Position numbers and translations under genes: made by a program. From AC-32 sp963763475 (GTDB taxonomy: Bacteria; Actinomycetota; Thermoleophilia; Gaiellales; Gaiellaceae): a stretch of 64,000 nucleotides of DNA. Positions within the stretch are counted from its first letter, which is position 1. Each line of letters opens with the position of its first letter. The stretch covers positions 496,001-560,000 of the forward strand of contig CAVXOR010000004.1 in assembly GCA_963763475.1 (NCBI GenBank), written 5' to 3'. Below are positions 18,453 through 27,554 of this stretch, piece by piece. The notes under the pieces are model-generated. The model was not told the origin of the DNA and ran no database searches. It worked only from the letters and a program-made list of their open reading frames with translations.

Positions 18453-19097
18453 TTACTTCGTCCCGTAGAGCCGGTCGCCGGCGTCGCCGAGGCCGGGCAC
18501 GATGTAGCCCTTCTCGTTCAGGCCGCGGTCGACGGCGGCGGTCACGATGCGCACGTCGGGATGTTCGCCCCGCAGATGCTCGATCCCTTCGGGCGCGGCG
18601 ACCAGGCAGACGAGCGTCACCGAGCGCGCGCCGGCCTTCTTCACGGCCTCGATGGCGGCGGCGCTCGAGCGTCCGGTGGCGAGCATCGGGTCGAGCACGA
18701 TCGCGTCGCGCTCGCCGTCACCCAACTCGGGTAGCTTCACGTAGTACTCGACGGGGTGCAGCGTCTCCTCGTCGCGATAGAGGCCGATGAACCCGACTCG
18801 CGCGCTCGAGACGAGTGAGAGCACGCCGTCGAGCATGCCCAGACCGGCGCGCAGGACCGGGCAGACGGCCACCTTCTTGCCGGCGATCCGCTGCACCTCG
18901 GTTCGCTCGAGCGGCGTCTCGATCTCGTCGGTCTCGGTCGGGAAGTCCTTCGTCGCCTCGTAGGTCAGCAGCAGCGTCAGCTCGTTCGCCAGCTTGCGGA
19001 AGTGGACCGTCGGCGTGTCCTTGTCACGCAGGTACGAGAGCTTGTGCTGGACGAGCGGGTGCGTGACGACGGTCACGCCGCTGAGTGTCTCGGTCAC
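18453..19097 (-). CDS. upp: Uracil phosphoribosyltransferase
   Basis: Salvages uracil to UMP with PRPP. 214 residues, the family's usual length. N-terminal THPLVQHKLSYLRDKDT, the PRPP loop DPMLATGRSSAAAIE, and C-terminal GLNEKGYIVPGLGDAGDRLYGT are typical. The GTG start overlaps the glyA stop by four bases (GTGA). The glyA-upp pair just before the atp operon is the arrangement known from Firmicutes. Confidence 0.95.
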   Translation of the reverse strand: MTETLSGVTVVTHPLVQHKLSYLRDKDTPTVHFRKLANELTLLLTYEATKDFPTETDEIETPLERTEVQRIAGKKVAVCPVLRAGLGMLDGVLSLVSSARVGFIGLYRDEETLHPVEYYVKLPELGDGERDAIVLDPMLATGRSSAAAIEAVKKAGARSVTLVCLVAAPEGIEHLRGEHPDVRIVTAAVDRGLNEKGYIVPGLGDAGDRLYGTK

Positions 19098-20386
19098 GTG
19101 ACGTAGGTGGTGAAGCCGCGGAAGCCCGCGTAGAGCGGCCGCTTCTCGCAGAGTGCCTCGCTGCGCGCCGCCAGCGCGCTCACCTCGGCGCCGTCCGCGA
19201 GTGCGCCGCAGATGATCGCCCCGACCTCGCGGAAGTCGTCCTCGTCGAAGCCGCGCATGGTGGCCGCGGGCGTGCCGATCCGGATCCCGGAGGCCACCGT
19301 CGGCGGGCGCTCGTCGAAGGGGACGGTGTTGCGGTTGACCGTCAGCTTCGCCTCGGCCAGCCGCTCCTCGGCGTCCTTGCCGCTCCACTCGGTCGAGCGC
19401 AGGTCGACCTGCAGCAGGTGCGTATCGGTGCCGCCGGTGAGCACGTCGAGGCCTCCCTCTTGCAGCGCCGAGGCCAGCGTGTCCGCGTTGGCGCGCACCT
19501 GGGTCTGGTACTCGCGGAAGGCGTCGGTCGCCGCGATCCGGAAGCAGGTCGCCTTGGCCGCGATCGTGTGCACGAGCGGCCCGCCCTGCATTCCCGGGAA
19601 GACCGCGCGATCGATCGCCTGCGCGTGCTCCTCGGTGCACAGAATGAAGCCCGCGCGCGGGCCCGCGAGCGTCTTGTGCGTGGTCGAGGTGACGAAGTGG
19701 CAGTCCTTGACCGGGTTCGGGTGCAGGCCGGCGGCGACCAGGCCCGCGAAGTGCGCCATGTCGCAGAGCAGCAGCGCGCCGACCTCGTCGGCGATCTCCC
19801 GGAAGCGATCGGTCTCGACCGTGCGCGGATAGGCCGAGCCGCCGCAGACGATCAGCTTCGGCTTGTGCTGCTTGGCCAGCGCGAGCACTTCGTCGTAGTC
19901 GACGAGGTTCGTCTCGCGCGAGACACCGTAGTGGACGATCGTGTAGAGCCGGCCGCTGAAGTTGACCTTCAGGCCGTGCGTCAGGTGTCCGCCGTGCGAG
20001 AGCTCGAGCGAGAGGATCGTGTCGCCCGGTTGCAAGGCCGCCATGTAGACGGCCATGTTCGTCTGCGCCCCCGCGTGCGGCTGCACGTTCGCGTGCTCGG
20101 CGCCGAACAGCTCCTTCGCCCGGTCGATCGCGGTCTGCTCGATCTCGTCGACCACCTCGCAGCCGCCGTAGTAGCGGCGGCCCGGGTAGCCCTCGGCGTA
20201 CTTGTTCGTCGGCACGGAGCCGACGGCCTCGAACACGGCCGGCCAGGTGAAGTTCTCGGAGGCGATCAGCTCGATCTGGCCGCGCTGACGCTCGAGCTCG
20301 CGCCCAAGCAGCTCTGCGATCTGCGGGTCGATCTCCGTCAGGCCTGCTGTGCGGAGGTGCTGGACCGTTTCCTGCGCGATCGCCAT
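19094..20386 (-). CDS. glyA: Serine hydroxymethyltransferase
   Basis: PLP enzyme that interconverts serine and glycine and supplies methylene-tetrahydrofolate. 430 residues. IELIASENF at the N-terminus, the TNKYAEGYPGRRYYGG folate/PLP region, and the PLP lysine in STTHKTLAGPR are intact. Start ATG at 20386; it is 20 bases after the tsaC stop. It feeds the same one-carbon pool used by MetH in this window. Confidence 0.97.
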   Translation of the reverse strand: MAIAQETVQHLRTAGLTEIDPQIAELLGRELERQRGQIELIASENFTWPAVFEAVGSVPTNKYAEGYPGRRYYGGCEVVDEIEQTAIDRAKELFGAEHANVQPHAGAQTNMAVYMAALQPGDTILSLELSHGGHLTHGLKVNFSGRLYTIVHYGVSRETNLVDYDEVLALAKQHKPKLIVCGGSAYPRTVETDRFREIADEVGALLLCDMAHFAGLVAAGLHPNPVKDCHFVTSTTHKTLAGPRAGFILCTEEHAQAIDRAVFPGMQGGPLVHTIAAKATCFRIAATDAFREYQTQVRANADTLASALQEGGLDVLTGGTDTHLLQVDLRSTEWSGKDAEERLAEAKLTVNRNTVPFDERPPTVASGIRIGTPAATMRGFDEDDFREVGAIICGALADGAEVSALAARSEALCEKRPLYAGFRGFTTYVT

Positions 20387-20405
20387 CGCCTGGATGGTAC
20401 TCGGG

Positions 20406-20999
20406 TCACCTGCCGAAGGCCGCCAGCCCGCGCTCCAGCGCCTCCGCCGCGGGGACTGCGCCTTCGCGCAGGACGCGCGGCTCCTCCCCGGTCAGGTCGA
20501 GCACGGTCGAGGGGGTGCCCGGGAGCTCGCCGCCGTCGACCAGGGCGGCCGCGCCGGCGCGGAGGTCGAGCGGGATGTCCTCGAGCACCCGCGCCTCCGG
20601 GCCGCCGTGCAGGTTCGCGCTCGTCGCCGCCAGGGCGCCGACCTGTTCGAGCACCTCGGCCGCCGGGCCGGCGAGCTCCGGGACGCGCACGCCGATCGTC
20701 TCCGGCGCCGAGCCCGTCAGCCGCCGGAAGCGCTGCGCCGGGTTGCGCAGGACGAGGGTGTACGCACCGGGCAGGAGCGCCTCGAGGAGACCCAGAGGGA
20801 GCTCCGGGACGAGCTCGAGCAGCGTCTCGACGTCCTTCGCCAGCAGCGCGAGCGGCTGCTCGGCGGGTCGCTGCTTGAGCCGGTAGAGCTCGCGCGCGGC
20901 CGTCTCGCTGTGCGGGTCTCCGCAGAGCCCGTAGACCGTGTCGGTCGGCAGCACCACCGGCCGCCCGTCGCGAATGGCCTGAACGGCCGGCTCGATCAG
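20406..20999 (-). CDS. tsaC: Threonylcarbamoyl-AMP synthase (Sua5/YrdC), probable CTG start
   Basis: Makes threonylcarbamoyl-AMP for the t6A37 modification of ANN-decoding tRNAs. The KRxxxxP-type motif LKQRPAEQPLALL, PTDTVYGL, and the ATSANLHGG and GTPSTVLDL motifs are present. The nearest ATG/GTG/TTG is a GTG at 20957, which would begin inside the first conserved strand (VLPTDTVYGL) and lose the usual preceding helix. The frame upstream encodes that helix (LIEPAVQAIRDGRPV), and the only codon fitting a start is CTG at 20999, which overlaps the upstream TGA as CTGA. The Shine-Dalgarno is weak here. With CTG the protein has 197 residues; with GTG, 183. Confidence 0.9.
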   Translation of the reverse strand: MIEPAVQAIRDGRPVVLPTDTVYGLCGDPHSETAARELYRLKQRPAEQPLALLAKDVETLLELVPELPLGLLEALLPGAYTLVLRNPAQRFRRLTGSAPETIGVRVPELAGPAAEVLEQVGALAATSANLHGGPEARVLEDIPLDLRAGAAALVDGGELPGTPSTVLDLTGEEPRVLREGAVPAAEALERGLAAFGR

Positions 21000-21862
21000 G
21001 CGGGGGCCCCGACGCCGAGGAACGAGAGCACCGCGTCACGGAACGGCTCGCGTGCCTCGACGAAGATCATGTGGCCCGCCCCCGGCAGCACGACCGTCTC
21101 AGCGTCGGGGATCCCCGCGTCGAGCTCGGCGCCGCAGGCCGGGCCGGTGATGAAGTCACGGTCGCCGGTTATCACGAGCGTTGGCATCGTCAGGCGCGGC
21201 AGCAGGGGACGCATGTCGAAGCGCTCGAAGATCTCCTTCTCCCAGAGCCGCGTCGCGTCCACGCAGAGCGAGTCGTCCGCGAGCGAGGCCACATGCTGCT
21301 GCTCGCGCTCGCCGTAGTCGGCGTAGTAGAGCGGCATCATCCGGCGGCCGAGCTCCATCAGCTCGCGGCCGTCGCTGAACTCGCCCCGCAGCTCCGACTG
21401 GAGCGCGTCGACGGCGTCCTCGTACCAGGGCTCGCCCTGCCGAGCCGCCACGGCCCGCTGCATCGCGACCTCCTGCTCGGCCCCGTGGCGCGGGAGCGTG
21501 CTCGCGAGGATCAGCCGCTCGACGCGGTCGGGGTGGCCGGCCGCGTACTCCATCCCGACGACCCCGCCGTGCGAGTGGCCGAAGAGGAGCATTCGCTCCA
21601 GGCCCAGGTGCTCGCGCAGCTCTTCGACATCGGCGGCGTAGTCGGCGATCGCGTAGGCCCTCGGGTCACGAGCAGGATCCGACCCGCCGGTACCACGCGG
21701 GTCGAGCAGCACGAGCTCGAGCTCCCGGTCGAGCCCGCCCAGGTCGCCGAAGTAGAGCGAGGAGAAGCCCGGGCCGCCCGGGTGGCAGACGAGCGTGGGG
21801 CCGGACCCGCGCCGGTGGTAGCCGAGCGTCCGTCCGTCCCGGGTCGTGAACCGCTCGCTCAT
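20996..21862 (-). CDS. Alpha/beta hydrolase, proline iminopeptidase-like (S33)
   Basis: 288 residues. It has the oxyanion motif HPGGPGFSS, the DPRGTGGSDP loop typical of proline iminopeptidases, nucleophile elbow GHSHGG, acid in TGDRDFITG and His in GAGHMIF, so the triad is complete. The ATG at 21862 was taken; the upstream 65 codons of the open frame are unconserved and overlap prmC. It is an insertion into the otherwise conserved prmC-tsaC order, and tsaC appears translationally coupled to it. The S33 aminopeptidase role is likely but the true substrate is unknown. Confidence 0.88.
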   Translation of the reverse strand: MSERFTTRDGRTLGYHRRGSGPTLVCHPGGPGFSSLYFGDLGGLDRELELVLLDPRGTGGSDPARDPRAYAIADYAADVEELREHLGLERMLLFGHSHGGVVGMEYAAGHPDRVERLILASTLPRHGAEQEVAMQRAVAARQGEPWYEDAVDALQSELRGEFSDGRELMELGRRMMPLYYADYGEREQQHVASLADDSLCVDATRLWEKEIFERFDMRPLLPRLTMPTLVITGDRDFITGPACGAELDAGIPDAETVVLPGAGHMIFVEAREPFRDAVLSFLGVGAPA

Positions 21863-21896
21863 CGCCGCTGATCGTAACGGCGGTTCTGTGCGCCTT

Positions 21897-22736
21897 TCAC
21901 ACTGGCCACCGGCCTTCTGCGACACGGTCGCGGCCGGCCAGGTCGGGCGTGATCGTGACGTCGACGAAGCCGAAGTCCGACAACAGCCGCTCGACCCGGT
22001 CGCCGGCGCCGGCGGCCGTCTCGAGCACAAGCCAGCCGCCTGGCCGGAGAGCCTCACGGGCAGCGAGGGCGAGCTTCTCGGTCGCGCCCGCGGCGACGAG
22101 TGCGACGTGGGGCTCCCAGTCGCGCACCTCGGGCTGCAGGCTCGCCAGCTCCTCGGGCTCGACGTAGGGCGGGTTCGAGACCACGAGGTCGAAATCGTGC
22201 TCGCCGAGGCCGCTGGTGAGGTCGTGCTCGACCAGCCGCACCCTGCCGTTGATCCCTGTCAGCTCCAGGTTCTCGCGCGCGAGCGCGAGCGCGTCTTGCG
22301 AGACGTCCATCGCAGTCACACGCGCGCGCGGGGCCTCGTCGGCGATCGCGAGCGCGATCGCGCCGCTGCCCGTACCGACGTCGAGCACCGTCGGCTCGTC
22401 GAGCTCGCGGATGTGCTCGAGCGCGCGCTCGACCACGACCTCCGTCTCCGGCCGCGGGATCAGCGCGCGCCGGTCGGTCTTCAGCGTCAGCCGCCGGAAG
22501 CCCCACTCGCCGAGGATGTAGGCGAGCGGCTCGCGCTGCTCGCGGCGGACGAGGTTGGCGTCGAAGGCGCCCACCTGCTCGTCGGTCATCTCCCGGTCGA
22601 GCTCGGCGTAGAGGAGCGCCCGGGCGCAGTCGTCGCAGGCCTTGGCCAGCAGCAGCTCGGACTCGAGACGAGCGGACTCCACGCCTACTGCGGCAAGCCG
22701 CGAGGTCGCCCGGGCAAGCGCGTCGCCGAGGGTCAC
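21897..22736 (-). CDS. prmC: Release factor glutamine methyltransferase
   Basis: Methylates the Gln of the GGQ motif in peptide release factors. 279 residues with an N-terminal helical domain, SAM motif LDVGTGSGAIALA, and the diagnostic NPPY (VVSNPPYVEPEEL). The GTG start overlaps the prfA stop by four bases (GTGA), so enzyme and substrate protein are translated from one message. Length is normal. Confidence 0.95.
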   Translation of the reverse strand: MTLGDALARATSRLAAVGVESARLESELLLAKACDDCARALLYAELDREMTDEQVGAFDANLVRREQREPLAYILGEWGFRRLTLKTDRRALIPRPETEVVVERALEHIRELDEPTVLDVGTGSGAIALAIADEAPRARVTAMDVSQDALALARENLELTGINGRVRLVEHDLTSGLGEHDFDLVVSNPPYVEPEELASLQPEVRDWEPHVALVAAGATEKLALAAREALRPGGWLVLETAAGAGDRVERLLSDFGFVDVTITPDLAGRDRVAEGRWPV

Positions 22737-23776
22737 GCCGGTTCGAGGGCGCGGCGTCGGTCCTCCGCGGCGAGCGCCTCGGTGAACTCGTCCAGCTCCC
22801 CCTCGAGGATCTTGTCGAGCCGGTGCACGGTCAGGTGTACGCGGTGGTCGGTCAGCCGGTTCTCCGGGAAGTTGTAGGTGCGTACCTTCTCGGCGCGCTG
22901 CCCGGAGCCGATCTGCGAGCGTCGGGCCGCCGCCTCCTCGGCCTGCTGCCGCTCGCGCTCGGCCTCGTACAGCCGCGCGCGCAGGACGCGTAGAGCCTTG
23001 GTCTTGTTCTGGAGCTGCGACTTCTCGTCCTGCATCGCAACCACGATCCCGGTCGGCACGTGGGTGATCCGCACCGCAGAGTCGGTCGTGTTCACGCTCT
23101 GGCCGCCGGGCCCGGTCGAGCGGTAGACGTCGATCTTGAGGTCGTTCGGGTCGAGCTCGACCTCCACCTCCTCGGCCTCGGGCATGACCGCGACCGTGGC
23201 CGTCGAGGTGTGGATGCGCCCCTGCGACTCGGTCTCGGGAACGCGCTGCACGCGGTGCGTGCCGGCCTCCCACTTGAAGACGGAGTAGGCGCCGTCGCCC
23301 TTGACCGCGAACACGACCTCCTTGAAGCCGCCGGACTCGTTGCCGCTCACCTCGAGCTGCTCGACCTTGTAGCCCAGGCGCTCGGCGTAGCGAGTCAGCA
23401 TGCGGAAGACGTCCGCCGCCCAGAGCGCCGCCTCGTCGCCACCGACGCCCTGGCGGATCTCGACGATCACGTCCTTGCGATCGGCCGGGTCGGTCTCGAC
23501 GAGCGCGAGCTTCAGGTCCTCCTCGAGCGAAACTTGGCGCTCCTCGAGCTCCGGCACGAGTTCGCGTAGGTCGACGTCGCCGCGGGCGGCCTCGAGGTCG
23601 TCGGCGACCTCGCGCCACTGCTGCGCCAGCTTCGCCGGGCCCTCGAGCTCCTTCACGCGCCGGCCGACCTCCGCCGCCTCGCGGTGGTCGTTGTAGACGG
23701 CAGGGTCGCTCAGACGCTCCTGCGCCTCGCGGTACGAGCGCTCGAGCTCGTCGACCAGCTCCTGGAAATCCGCCAT
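22733..23776 (-). CDS. prfA: Peptide chain release factor 1
   Basis: Terminates translation at UAA/UAG. 347 residues. The GGQ motif (STGPGGQSVNTTDSAVR) and the RF1 C-terminal signature RTYNFPENRLTDHR are present, and the order prfA-prmC is universal in this neighbourhood. Start ATG at 23776, 16 bases beyond the DUF1385 stop. This is relevant to the many TAG stops in this window. Confidence 0.96.
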   Translation of the reverse strand: MADFQELVDELERSYREAQERLSDPAVYNDHREAAEVGRRVKELEGPAKLAQQWREVADDLEAARGDVDLRELVPELEERQVSLEEDLKLALVETDPADRKDVIVEIRQGVGGDEAALWAADVFRMLTRYAERLGYKVEQLEVSGNESGGFKEVVFAVKGDGAYSVFKWEAGTHRVQRVPETESQGRIHTSTATVAVMPEAEEVEVELDPNDLKIDVYRSTGPGGQSVNTTDSAVRITHVPTGIVVAMQDEKSQLQNKTKALRVLRARLYEAERERQQAEEAAARRSQIGSGQRAEKVRTYNFPENRLTDHRVHLTVHRLDKILEGELDEFTEALAAEDRRRALEPA

Positions 23777-23791
23777 TGCGGAAGCGTAGTG

Positions 23792-24709
23792 CTACGCCAT
23801 CACTTCGACCCGCTCTGCGGCCGGATCCTCGCGGCCCTCGAGCGTCAGCACCTCGCGCAGGGCGCGGATCGAGACCTCGAGCTGGTCGAGCGTCGGCTCG
23901 CGGGTGGTCAGCCGTTGCAGCCACAGCCCGGGCGCGAGCAGCGTCATCAGCACGCGGTTGTCGGTGTGCCTGCCGGCGAAGCGGATCAGCTCGTAGGCGA
24001 TCCCGGCGATCACCGGCAGCAGCAGGATCCGCGTCGCGATCAGCCAGTACCAGTCCGGCCGGCCGAAGAAGGCAAAGACGAAGATCGCGATCACCATCAC
24101 CCAGAGCAGGAAGGCGGTGCCGCAGCGCGGGTGGATGAGGCTGTAGCGCTGGACGGTCTGCGGCGTGAGCTCCTCGCCGGCCTCGTAGGCGTTGATCGCC
24201 TTGTGCTCGGCCGCGTGGTACTGGAAGACGCGGCGCAGGTCGGGCAGCAGCGAGATCAGGCCGAGGTAGAGGATGAACAGCGTCACCCGGATCGCGCCCT
24301 CGACGATCACGAACCAGCCGGTCGTGTCGATCGGGAGCCAGTTCGTGATCAGCGCGGGCGTGACCTTGAAGAGCAGCACCGCGAAGGCGATCGCGACCGC
24401 GAAGGCGAAGAAGAGCGCGCCGCGCGAGAGCTCGGTCTGGACCTCTTCCGAGTCGGCGCCTTCCTCCTGCGCCGCGTACTGCGCCGAGATCGAGAGCGCG
24501 CGGAAGCCGATCGCGAGCGACTCGCCGAGCGCGATCACGCCACGGATGACAGGCAGCCGGAAGAACCAGTGCCGCTTCATCACGGACTCGATCGGACGGC
24601 AGACCTGCGTGATCTGCCCGTCGGGCTTGCGGACCGCGACGGCCCAGTTCGAAGGGCCGCGCATCATCACGCCCTCGAGGACGGCCTGCCCGCCGATCGG
24701 GGCGCTCAT
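23792..24709 (-). CDS. DUF1385 membrane protein (YqhQ family)
   Basis: 305 residues. The N-terminal IGGQAVLEGVMMRGP is the family hallmark. Several helices follow (about 130-160, 165-190, 210-235 and 240-260), with the HAAEHKAINAYE motif, which looks like a metal or nucleophile site, between them, and RxGTAFLL. The function is not established. It is commonly found between rpmE and prfA in Gram-positive and actinobacterial genomes, as here. Start ATG at 24709, eight bases after the rpmE stop. Confidence 0.88.
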   Translation of the reverse strand: MSAPIGGQAVLEGVMMRGPSNWAVAVRKPDGQITQVCRPIESVMKRHWFFRLPVIRGVIALGESLAIGFRALSISAQYAAQEEGADSEEVQTELSRGALFFAFAVAIAFAVLLFKVTPALITNWLPIDTTGWFVIVEGAIRVTLFILYLGLISLLPDLRRVFQYHAAEHKAINAYEAGEELTPQTVQRYSLIHPRCGTAFLLWVMVIAIFVFAFFGRPDWYWLIATRILLLPVIAGIAYELIRFAGRHTDNRVLMTLLAPGLWLQRLTTREPTLDQLEVSIRALREVLTLEGREDPAAERVEVMA

Positions 24710-24716
24710 GGCTTCC

Positions 24717-24929
24717 TCAGGCCTTGCGGCCGGCCTTCTCGAGCCGGCGCTGGAAGCGCTCGACGCGGCCGCCGGAGTCCATCAGCTTCTGCTTTCCGGT
24801 GTAGAACGGGTGGCAGTTCGAGCACACCTCGACGTGCAGCTCGGCCTTGGTCGAGCGCGTCTGGAACTCGTTCCCGCAGGCGCAGTGAACGGTTGCGAGC
24901 ACGTACTCGGGATGGATTTCGGGCTTCAT
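24717..24929 (-). CDS. rpmE: Ribosomal protein L31, zinc-binding form
   Basis: 70 residues. It is the C-plus (zinc) paralogue, with CxC (HCACGNEF) and CxxC (VCSNCHPFYTG) ligands. Large-subunit protein that bridges to the small subunit. The ATG overlaps the upstream dehydratase stop by four bases (ATGA). No rho gene precedes it, unlike the order in mycobacteria. Confidence 0.95.
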   Translation of the reverse strand: MKPEIHPEYVLATVHCACGNEFQTRSTKAELHVEVCSNCHPFYTGKQKLMDSGGRVERFQRRLEKAGRKA

Positions 24930-25882
24930 CGTCCGGCCAGGATAGCAACGGCGGTGTCGCTGGCCACGTTGCCGCCCGAGACCACCGCGACCACGCTCTC
25001 GCCGGGTTCCAGCTGAACCTTTCCGGCCAGCAGTGCCGCAGTGGCAGCCGCTCCCGCCGCCTCGCAGGCGAGCTTCGCGCGCGTGTAGAGAAAGCGCATC
25101 GCCTCCTCGATCTCGGCCTCGCTGACGAGCACGATGCGCTCGACTCGCTCGCGCACGATCTCGAGCGCGTGGGTGCCGGCGAAAGGCGCGGCGAGGCCGT
25201 CGGCGATCGAGCCGGGAGAGACCGGCACCGGCTCGCCGGCGGCGAGCGCCTCGTGCATGGCCGGCGAGAGCTCGGGCTCGACGCCGATCACGCGCGCAGT
25301 CGGCTGGAGCGCTCGCAGGGCAGTCGCGATTCCGGAGATCAGTCCGCCCCCGCCGACCGGGACCACGACCACATCCACGCCCGGGACGTCCTCGAACAGC
25401 TCGAGCCCGACGGTGCCCTGCCCGGCGATCGTGCGGGGGTGGTCGAACGGGTGCACCGGCGTGCGGCCCGTCTGCTCGATCAGGACGTCGAGCCGGGCAA
25501 AGGCTTCGGTTGGATCGGCGGACTCGAGGTCGACGTCGGCGCCGTAGCCACGAGTCGCCGCGATCTTCGCCTCGCTCGCTCCCTGCCACATCACGAGCAG
25601 GGCGTCGAGCCCCTCCGCCCTCGCCCCCCAGGCGAGCGCCTGCGCGTGGTTTCCGGCGGAGATTCCGATCACGCCGCGCTTCCGCTCCTCGGGCGTCAGC
25701 GCGGCAAGGTTCGTCAGCACCCCTCGCGGCTTGAACGAGCCCGTGCGCTGGAAGAGCTCGGCCTTGAGCGAGACCCTGGCGCCGGTCAGCTCGCTAAGGG
25801 TCGCGGAGGAGAACGTCGGCGTGCGGTGCAGCCGGCCGCCGATCGCCTCGCGAGCGGCCTCGACGTCGGCCAGCTCGACCAC
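24926..25882 (-). CDS. Threonine/serine dehydratase, PLP-dependent
   Basis: Fold-type II PLP enzyme of 318 residues, the short form without the C-terminal ACT-like regulatory domain of biosynthetic IlvA. The PLP lysine lies in GSFKPRG, the phosphate-binding loop is VGGGGLISG, and SAGNHAQALAWGA is present. It deaminates threonine (and probably serine) to 2-oxo acids, so a catabolic TdcB-like role is more likely than isoleucine synthesis. A serine racemase-like activity cannot be excluded. It follows the ETF dehydrogenase with a four-base gap. Confidence 0.88.
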   Translation of the reverse strand: MVELADVEAAREAIGGRLHRTPTFSSATLSELTGARVSLKAELFQRTGSFKPRGVLTNLAALTPEERKRGVIGISAGNHAQALAWGARAEGLDALLVMWQGASEAKIAATRGYGADVDLESADPTEAFARLDVLIEQTGRTPVHPFDHPRTIAGQGTVGLELFEDVPGVDVVVVPVGGGGLISGIATALRALQPTARVIGVEPELSPAMHEALAAGEPVPVSPGSIADGLAAPFAGTHALEIVRERVERIVLVSEAEIEEAMRFLYTRAKLACEAAGAAATAALLAGKVQLEPGESVVAVVSGGNVASDTAVAILAGR

Positions 25883-25886
25883 GCGG

Positions 25887-27554
25887 CTAGGCGACCTTGT
25901 AGTCGGGCCCGGCGCCGCCCTCGGGCGGGGTCAGCCGGCCGCCCTTGGCGGTGATCGCGCCGCACTGGACGCAGTTCGAGGGCGTGACCTCGACGCCGTT
26001 CTCGGCGACCTCGTAGACCGCCGCCGGGCACATCCGCGTCCACAGCTCGGCGATCTCCTGCGGCACCTCGCGCTGCACCCGGATGTGGTTCGGCGCGTCG
26101 TCGCGGGTCGCGTTGCCGGAGAGGAAGACGGACGAGAGCTTGTCGAACGTGAGCTTGCCGTCCGCGGCCGGGTAATCCCCTGCGCGACCGGTGCGGATCA
26201 GCTCCTGCTCGGCGTCGGGCTCGGTACGCGCGTCGCCCGGCGGGAAGGCGCCGCGCGTGGCCGTCATCGCCCCGGCCACCGCACCGCCGAGCCAGAAGCC
26301 TCGGCCGAAGGCCTGCCGCATGTTGCGCACCTGCTTCAGGTCTTTCCAGACGAAGCTCTCCTCGAGTGCCTTGTCGTAGCCGGCCAGAGCGCCACGGCGG
26401 CCCGGCGTCTCGCCGCGCTGGAGCGCCGAGAACGCCGCCTCGGCCGCGAGGCGGCCCGACTCGACCGCGTAGTGGATTCCCTTCAGCGCCGGCACGTTCA
26501 CCAGGCCCGCGCCGTCGCCGCAGATCAGCAGGCCCGGCGCGTGCAGGCGTTTCGGCAGCGAGAGGAAGCCGCCCTCCGGAATCGTCTTCGCCCCCCACGC
26601 CACGCGCTCGCCGCCGAGCAGCAGCTCCTGCACCAACGGGTGCAGCTTCAGCTCCTGCAGCAGGTCGTGGACGGACAGCTCGGCGTCGCGGTAGTCGAGC
26701 CCGACCACCATCCCGACCGTGAGCAGGTCCTCGCCCATCGGGTAGACGAACGAGCCGCCGAACTCGCGGTACTTGGCCGACGCGCGCAGCGGCCAGCCCA
26801 TCGTGTGGATCACGCGGTCGAGGGGCTTAGCGACCTTCCAGACCTCCTTCACGCCGAGCGCCCAGACCTGCGGGTTCTCGCCGTGCAGCCCGAAGCGGTC
26901 GAGCGCCACGCCAGTGAGATGGCCCTGCGTCCCCTCGGCGAGCACCGTCACGCGCGCATGAACGTCGGACCCGGGCTCGAAGTTGCCGAGCTCCTGTCCG
27001 TCCCTGCCACGGCCCCGGTCGCCCGTCCGCACCCCGCGGACGCGGCCGTCGCCGACGAGCAGGGCGTGGCCGGAGGTCTCTGGCAGGATCGTCACGCCGC
27101 CCTCCTCGGCGCGCTCGGCGAGCCAGCGGCCGAGCTGCGAGAGCGAGGCGACGTAGTTCCCGCCGTTCTTCATCGTCGGCGGCGTCGGGATCCGCAGCGA
27201 GCGCTGGGGGGTGAGGAAGTAGACCGACTCGTGCTCGACGCGCCCGTAGAAGGGCAGGTCGCGCGTGTGGTACCGGCCGTCGAAGAGGCGCCGCAGCGAG
27301 CGCGGGTTGACGACCGCGCCCGAGAGCAGGTGCGAGCCCGGCTGCCGGCCTTTCTCGAGCACCGCGACCGGCACGTCGCCCAGCCGCTCGGCCAGCTCGG
27401 GCGCGCCCTCGAGCAGCTGCCCCAGCCGGATCGCGCAGGCCAGCCCCGCCGGCCCCGCGCCGACGATCAGGACGCCGACCTCGATCTCCGCCTCGCCGGG
27501 CGCTGCGACGAACTCGTTCGCGTCGAACGGCGCTGGGTAGTCGGAGGGCCTCAT
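25887..27554 (-). CDS. Electron transfer flavoprotein dehydrogenase (ETF:quinone oxidoreductase)
   Basis: Membrane-associated FAD and iron-sulfur protein that passes electrons from ETF to the quinone pool. 555 residues. FAD motif GAGPAGLACAIRL near residue 31, the LPETSGHALLV region, and the C-terminal ferredoxin-like domain are present. In that domain the cluster ligands read Cys509 (CPAAVYE), Cys528 and Cys531 (NCVQC), but the fourth position of the usual CxxCxxC is Ile534. The ATG overlaps the etfA stop (ATGA). It completes an etfB-etfA-ETFDH operon that serves the acyl-CoA dehydrogenase encoded at 40.6 kb. Confidence 0.93.
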   Translation of the reverse strand: MRPSDYPAPFDANEFVAAPGEAEIEVGVLIVGAGPAGLACAIRLGQLLEGAPELAERLGDVPVAVLEKGRQPGSHLLSGAVVNPRSLRRLFDGRYHTRDLPFYGRVEHESVYFLTPQRSLRIPTPPTMKNGGNYVASLSQLGRWLAERAEEGGVTILPETSGHALLVGDGRVRGVRTGDRGRGRDGQELGNFEPGSDVHARVTVLAEGTQGHLTGVALDRFGLHGENPQVWALGVKEVWKVAKPLDRVIHTMGWPLRASAKYREFGGSFVYPMGEDLLTVGMVVGLDYRDAELSVHDLLQELKLHPLVQELLLGGERVAWGAKTIPEGGFLSLPKRLHAPGLLICGDGAGLVNVPALKGIHYAVESGRLAAEAAFSALQRGETPGRRGALAGYDKALEESFVWKDLKQVRNMRQAFGRGFWLGGAVAGAMTATRGAFPPGDARTEPDAEQELIRTGRAGDYPAADGKLTFDKLSSVFLSGNATRDDAPNHIRVQREVPQEIAELWTRMCPAAVYEVAENGVEVTPSNCVQCGAITAKGGRLTPPEGGAGPDYKVA

